Source of the DNA: Tipula vernalis
Lineage: Eukaryota; Arthropoda; Insecta; Diptera; Tipulidae
Direction of reading: 5' to 3'
NCBI GenBank assembly: GCA_958295665.1
Contig: OY282560.1
Span: forward strand, 87,334,311 to 87,398,310
Length of the DNA: 64,000 nt
The notes beneath the pieces were generated by a model, which had not been told where the DNA came from, searched no databases, and worked only from the letters and a program-made list of their open reading frames with translations. The translations under genes and the position numbers were made by a program. Positions 58,853-64,000 of this stretch are shown piece after piece. Position 1 is the first letter of the stretch. Every line of letters starts with the position of its first letter.

Positions 58853-60010
58853 ATGAAAAGCTGGTTAAAAGATAAAGATACGTTTTCTAAGCAAAGACTT
58901 TTGAAACAATTAAAAGTTAGTCAACCAGATGACTTTAAAAACTTCATGCGTATGGATGAAGAAACATTTCTATATCTTCTGGATAAAGTAAAGCCATTGA
59001 TAGTAAAGCAGGATACTTTTATGCGTGATGCCATTAATGAAGAAACGCTATTATCCATAACTTTAAGGTTTTTGGCTACCGGTAATTCTTTTGAAGATTT
59101 AAAGTTTTCGAATGCAGTATCAGCGCAATCCATTGGAAAAATTGTTATCGAAACATGTGAAGTAATTCGAAAAGTTTTAAAGGATTATATTAAGGTGAGT
59201 TTTACCAAAATAATTAGTTGCATAATATTTTACTAACATAATTTTCTTAAAATACAGATTCCAGCTACCTCTGATGATTGGAAAAAAATATCCAACGAAT
59301 TTGAACGAAAATCTGGTTTTCCTCATTGTATAGGTGCCATTGATGGCAAGCATATAAATATTAGAAAACCAGCGAAATCTGGTTTCTACTATTTTAATTA
59401 TAAAAAACAGTTTAGTATTGTTCTTATGGCTATTGTCAATGCCGATAGCGAATTTATAATGATTGATGTAGGAGCAAATGGTAGGATATCAGACGGTGGT
59501 GTATTTAATAATACAAAATTTTACCAAAAATTACTAAACCAAGAATTAAATATTCCTGAACCTGAAACTGTGGAGTCTACGGGCCGGAAGTTACCTTACG
59601 TTCTAATAGGCGATGATGCCTTTGCCCTGGGAGAGAACTTACTGAAACCATTCAGTGGTAATCATCTGATAAAAGAACAGGAACTTTTTAACAAAAAATT
59701 GAGTTCTGCGAGAGTAAAAGTAGAGAATGCATTTGGCATTTTGGCTGCTAGATTTAGAGTTCTTTTAACAACTATTGCTCTTTCTCCTGAAAAAGTTACG
59801 AAGATTGTGATAGCTTGTTGCTATTCACATAATTTTTTAAAAAAGAGTAGAGGCGTTTTATACTCTAGAAATGAATCGGGAGGAACGTTTCGGCTTTCAG
59901 AAACATTATTGCAAATGCAACCAGCAGCATCAAGAAACTCATCATCACAAGCTAAGCTCGTGAGAAACAATTTCTGCGAAGTTGTCAATCGTTTGCATAG
60001 CACCGAATAA
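58853..60010 (+). CDS. Harbinger transposase (two exons)
   Basis: DDE transposase that cuts and rejoins the element ends. Exons 58853-59194 and 59258-60010 are joined over a 63-bp intron with GTGAGT and TACAG borders, phase 0, giving 364 residues. Motifs: FMRMDEETFLYLLDKV and TLRFLATGNSFEDL in exon 1; GAIDGKHINI (first Asp), VLIGDDAFAL (second Asp) and ARVKVENAFGILAARFR (Glu) in exon 2. All three catalytic residues are present. An upstream ATG at 58757 is in frame but is cut off by TGA at 58850-58852, just after KRRKRK. The original start was probably upstream, so a short basic N-terminus is lost or translation starts at 58853. Faces the MADF gene, with 89 bp between stop codons. Confidence 0.9.
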
Positions 60011-60099
60011 ATGTTTGTAATTATTTGTACTTTTTTTATATTCATAAAAATAAACAGTTTTAAACATAGATAAAGCAATAATATTTTTATTAAAATTTT

Positions 60100-61100
60100 T
60101 TATGAGTATTGGTTGTCATTAAAAAGATCATTAAAAGTTCTATGATTTAGATTTTGTGATGACCTAGAAATATTAAAATTAACAGGAACAATTTCCTCAA
60201 CAACGATGTGATTTGATGTATTATAAGGTTTTACACATCTAGAGTCATCAGCTCGTGAAGAATTACTGGTACTTGGTAGTGGGTTTGATGCATAAATTGT
60301 TGAGCATCTAGGATCAGCATGCGAAAAACTACTGGTACTAGGCAATTGATTTGATATGTAAGGTGTTGAGCATCTAGAATCAGCGCGTGATGAACTACTG
60401 GAACTGGGCAATGGAGAAACTGTGTTAAGTGTCAGCTCGTTTAATTGTCCCATTATTAAAATTTCATCTATGGCTTTTTTGGCATAAAGTTTCTGTCTAT
60501 CATTCAGTTTTTTAAAAGATGTTGCCCATCCTTCAGCAAATATTTCTGACTCATCTTTTTTAGTTTTAAGTCGAACTAAATGATCGACAGCTGTTTGCAA
60601 AAATTCGTCCCGAATATTTTTATTTCGACATATTTTTTTGGAAACTGGGAGGGTTGTTTCAAGCTAAAATAGAAATTTAACAGTAATGTGAAATATCTTT
60701 AAAATGTATAACTTACTTCAATTTCCTCTACATCATCATCATCGGTATCCACACTAGAAATTCCAGCAGTTGGGATTTCATTGTCCCTTAGGAAATATAA
60801 AATTTCAAAATACCACAATGATGGGACGTATACATCATCCTCACCAACTCTAGATTTCTCACTTTTTATAACCTTATTAAGTTCGCGGCGATAGCAGCTT
60901 CTTATGTTGTTTATTTTATTCTTTAAACTTGAAATTGTAGCCTCACTATCTAAGTTTTTATATATGGTTAACAATTTCTCCCATGCTTTTTGCTTTTTAT
61001 CTTTATTTTTGTACACAGAACTTTTAACTTTCCATAATTCTGGACCTTGTTCGAATTCTTCGAAAAAGTCTCTCCACAACTGATTATTAACTACAGCCAT
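60100..61100 (-). CDS. MADF-BESS (Myb-like) protein of the Harbinger element
   Basis: The second Harbinger protein, which in this superfamily binds the element ends and helps carry the transposase to DNA in the nucleus. Exon 1 is 61100-60717 and exon 2 is 60663-60100, with a 53-bp intron (GTAAGT to TTTTAG), phase 0, giving 315 residues. The MADF domain is residues ~5-110 (WRDFFEEFEQGPELWKVKSS, SLKNKINNIRSCYRREL, SLWYFEILYFL). An acidic hinge (DTDDDDVEEIE) follows. The BESS-type motif is near residues 165-190 (FKKLNDRQKLYAKKAIDEIL). A Ser-rich stretch then has three similar units around SRCSTPY/PRCSTIY/SRCVKPY. No stops or shifts; the start ATG at 61100 is the first in frame. Confidence 0.9.
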
Positions 61101-61409
61101 TGCAATTAAAGAAACTTATTCTTTTTTAATAAAATATTTAGCTCGTTTTATGTGGTTTAGTTATAATCTTCGTCAATAACGGTATTAAAATTCCCAATAA
61201 ACATAAAATGTCATTTAAGTTGTACAACTTGTCCACACACATTGCAACTTGGTCGTACAACCACTGGCTCCGCCTATAAAAATCAAAATTTTTTTGATTT
61301 TCTTGCAACCTAGCTTCGAACCTTCAAAATGGTTGTACAACTGCCCTACAAACGATACAACTTGACTAGTCTGCAGACCAGTTGTACAACCAAGTTGCAC
61401 CGTGTATGG

Positions 61410-61869
61410 GCAGCATAACACAGATCCATGAAACAAAAATTTCCCTTTGCGAATATTCTCAAAGCATCCAAGTGGAAACCATAGGTAACCAAACGGTCTT
61501 TATGATACTTTGATTGGGAAATTCATATTAACAGTCTGGCGCTAACATCAGTTGTAATAGTTCCAATTGGATAAAATCATTGTTCAATTTTGGCGCAATT
61601 TTTTGACATCTAGTTTTTTGTGATATGTTTCGAGTTTCGAACAGAATGGAAGTTAAATATAATTAAACAAAATATATCTTTAAGGGCTAAACAAAAATTG
61701 AATTTAGCACTAGAAAAAATTAATGAATATAACGGTTAGATTATGACAAGTTCATAATTTAAATAATTTAGACATTTCGATTTTATGTTAGAGAGTGCCA
61801 TTATTGAAACAAAAACGTTCGTGCTAGTTCCATTTCAAATTTAGTCCCCATTTTTGAGATATCGTTCAA
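61410..61869. other. No gene recognised
   Basis: Spacer between the Harbinger right end and the next coding remnant; AT-rich, no repeat defined. Confidence 0.4.
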
Positions 61870-62745
61870 TGTTATGGGTGCTTGAATTATATTCTCGGTA
61901 CCAATAAAAAAAAAATTGTTTTTTTTGACAAATCAAACCCAACTGAAGAATATTTACCACCAACATTTGAATCTGATGAAACCGGAGAAATACCTGTCAA
62001 CCATCAAATTTTACTGCGCCATTCAATCACATTGAAATCTCGCAAAATCGGTTTTATATTATGGTACGACACCCGAAACTATCGCAGCGCCAATCCATTC
62101 TTTTATCAAAGGATTTAAAACAAGTGAACATTTTGGCTCCAAATGTTTCGATATATGGAGCAATAAATCGTCATCGTAATTGTACGAATTTTTTCAAATC
62201 AACTGAGAATAATTCACTCGCTTTTTCCACTGATATCCGTGGTTTGGTTTCTATAATGCACGATGCATTTGATTCCGAAAGTTGGCGATTGTTTATCGAT
62301 TCCTCCAAAAGCAGTTTGAAGGCAGTTCTCCTCCACGTTACCAACTCAAAAAATTCTGGGTTCAGGTTTATACTGAAACATATGTGTTATGTGCTTGTGG
62401 AATACACGTTTTCGTGTAGCCCATTCAAACATCGTTAAGATTCCACTTGTGCCAGTTAAACATTTTATGAAATCCCTGAATCCAGATGGAAACGCATTCA
62501 TCGAATTGTGTCGCATTTTTCCACGGTTAAATGGAATGAAAATAAAAGAAGGTTGGTGTTTGAATCTATTCGAATCTAAGTTTTGATCAATTGGAATTTC
62601 AGTTCGCATCATGTTTTTTACTACAGGAATACTTAACGGGCCGGATATTCGTCATTTGACGAACAATGATGCATTTGAAAATGCTCTTAGTGAGGGAGAG
62701 CTTGTGGGATGGAAATATGTAAAAGTAGTTATTACATATTGAAAA
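61870..62745 (+). pseudogene. Decayed transposase-like gene of an unnamed arthropod family
   Basis: Several frames read in order. 61880-62060 has VFFDKSNPTEEYLPP and EIPVNHQILLRHSI. 62061-62380 has RDLKQVNILAPNVSIYGAI-like text and then ESWRLFIDSSKSSLKAVLLH. 62440-62580 has KIPLVPVKHFMKSLNP, AFIELCRIFPRLNGMKIKEG. 62625-62745 has GILNGPDIRHL and AFENAL. The block order WRLFIDSSKxSLKAVLLH, then a KHFMK-AF-FPRL-KxKxG segment, then xGPxIRxL, is one I associate with a multicopy, transposon-like protein family in insects and spiders, usually left uncharacterised. Several stops and at least three shifts. Assignment rests on memory of the motif order. Confidence 0.45.
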
Positions 62746-62792
62746 CATGCTGACCGTTTTTCATAATATAATCGTTCGAATGTCATTGAAAA

Positions 62793-64000
62793 TTTATTTA
62801 TTTATTTATTTAATATATTACCTACAGTGGTATACAATCGGCAACAATAATTTAAATCAAAAAATAAAAAGTATGTACATAACAAAAATAAAAACAATAA
62901 AATGCCTATAAGGTCTTAAAAAGCTCACGTCTAAACGAATCTCTAGTCAAATTAAAATCAAAAACATCGTATGAATAATTGAAAAGTCGAGACGTGGTCA
63001 AAGCTGGCTCCGAAAGTTGATAGTTTGTTGAGCCAGAATCGATTAGTAAGAAACCATCACGACGACGCAGACAACGTTCAAGAGCATAAATATTGAGTCG
63101 TGCGAGTAATTCAGCACAATCAATAAGATACAAAAAAATGTCGCGAACAAATAGAACGCAAGCCGCCACCCGACACTGTTCTAAACGCTGTAATCCTAAA
63201 AGTTTGCAGCGCTCATGATAATGTGGAATAGCATAATTATTCATTGGTAGTGTACTGCGAAGTGCGTATAAAACAAATTGCTTCTGAACGCTTTCAATTC
63301 TATCAGAATGGCACTTATAAAAAGGAGACCAAACCTGCGAGGCATACCCTAGCGAAGAGCGGACAAAGGCAACATACAACGACTTTAATGTAAGCGGGTC
63401 ACAAAAGTTCCTGCAGTTACGCTTTATGAAACCCAACATCATATAAGCCTTTGCTATAACAGAATCATTATGCCTCACAAACGTCAGATCGGAAGAAAAT
63501 ACTACCCCAAGATCGGACATATACTCTACCTAGAGCGAATGCGATAGAAAGAAATAGTTTTACATTTAGCTATATTCAGGGACAATTTGTTGTTAGCCGA
63601 CCAGACACAAAATGTGTCTAAATCCCTTTGCAACCTAAGACAGTCAGATACACTACAAATTGGTGCAAATATTTTCAAATCGTCTGTATACAGCAGGCAA
63701 TGCGCGAACTCAAAGCACTGAACAACATCATTAATAAATAGTGAAAAAAGAAGAGGTCCAATATGACTTCCCTGTGTGACACCAGAGGTAACTCGAAATA
63801 AAACTGAGGACGAGTCATAGATCTTAACATACTGCCATCGATCCGAAAGATAAGATTGAAGCCACTTAGTTGGAATGAATTGACAGTTCAATTTCCCAAG
63901 CTTATTGATAAGTATCGAATGATCAATCTTATCAAAAGCCTTTAAGAAGTTCGTGTACACAATATCCAGTTGTTGCCTGATTGCAATACTGCTATGTAAG
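62793..64000 (-). mobile_element. CR1/jockey-group LINE, 3' end, minus strand
   Basis: The element enters from the right edge and ends (3') in an AAAT-type tail of about five units at 62793-62815. ORF2 is nearly complete over the visible part. About 90 bp of 3' UTR separate the ORF stop (62906) from the tail. Confidence 0.8.
62906..64000 (-). pseudogene. LINE ORF2 reverse transcriptase, one shift and a motif A change
   Basis: The frame is open from the window edge down to 63526, then shifts by one base near 63528 and continues from 63534 to 62906. Motifs: QQLDIVYTNFLKAFDKIDH (motif A), TSGVTQGSHIGPLLFSLFIND, CLLYTDDLKIF (motif C, catalytic pair present), CKTISFYR, then LGVVFSSDLTF, AYMMLGFIKRNC, LGYASQVWSPFYKCHSDRIE and a Cys/Arg-rich end (RDSFRRELF). 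In motif A the first Asp of the usual YTDF is Asn, which should abolish activity. Endonuclease and RT fingers lie beyond the window. Resembles the remnant at 52.7-54.3 kb. Confidence 0.82.

Larger units (their letters stand above)
58531..61409 (+). mobile_element. PIF/Harbinger DNA transposon, two genes, nearly intact
   Basis: About 2.9 kb with convergent genes for a DDE transposase (plus) and a MADF-BESS protein (minus), the two-gene plan of PIF/Harbinger. Terminal regions share GCAACTTGTTGTACAAC (58581) and, from the right, GCAACTTGGTTGTACAAC (61398 inward). The palindrome GTTGTACAAC recurs at 58532, 58588, 61219, 61332 and 61381, and GACTAGTCTGCAGAC stands near both ends (58551 and 61364). 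These repeats make the exact ends and the 3-bp duplication uncertain. Confidence 0.85.

Overview
This window looks like repeat-dense, non-genic chromatin from an AT-rich insect genome. The errantivirus-like gypsy element with an env remnant, the jockey and BEL/Pao families, the mariner copy and the MADF-BESS gene beside a Harbinger transposase all suggest a fly (Diptera, probably Schizophora). The species is an inference. I see no host protein-coding gene, tRNA, rRNA or CRISPR array. Nearly every recognisable coding stretch belongs to a transposable element, and most are broken.

Layout from left to right. 1-750: 3' end of a jockey LINE, then a GGA microsatellite. 886-2130: first copy of a foldback repeat (family A) holding a nested foldback. 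2131-5522: AT-rich unannotated DNA. 5523-6741: first copy of a TIR element (family B, 7-bp target duplication). 6754-13388: complete but decayed errantivirus-like LTR element with both LTRs. 13403-22365: large DNA transposon with TIRs of about 660 bp, 180-bp subterminal tandem repeats and one 544-codon ORF with a ubiquitin-protease-like end. Its left arm is split by a 5.4-kb insertion bounded by a 23-24 bp direct repeat and lacking recognisable coding sequence. 22515-23065: mariner fragment.

23.2-27.6 kb is mostly unannotated AT-rich DNA with a LINE scrap. 28.2-29.0 kb holds a BEL/Pao scrap. 29.2-30.9 kb is a dead jockey carrying two solo LTRs in opposite orientations. 30.9-32.8 kb has two more family B copies. 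34.7-37.4 kb is a minus-strand BEL/Pao pol with an open 601-codon frame but an internal deletion. 40.7-46.8 kb is a three-level nest: a gypsy pol split by a CR1-like LINE, itself split by a hAT-type MITE. 48.3-48.7 kb is a Harbinger-like MITE, 49.1-49.6 kb an unidentified 150-codon ORF, 49.9-50.7 kb the second family A copy, and 50.7-51.2 kb a 10-bp minisatellite. 52.7-54.2 kb is another decayed LINE, and 55.1-58.1 kb a gypsy-group element (K02A2.6-like) with its 3' end. 58.5-61.4 kb is a nearly intact two-gene PIF/Harbinger transposon. 61.9-62.7 kb is a decayed transposase-like gene, and 62.8 kb to the end is a minus-strand LINE running off the window.

The two elements most worth attention are the long-TIR transposon with the protease-like ORF (13.4-22.4 kb) and the 5.4-kb insertion inside it. 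Family B is also well supported: all three copies keep perfect 7-bp target duplications. All identities come from reading motifs by eye; no database search was possible.
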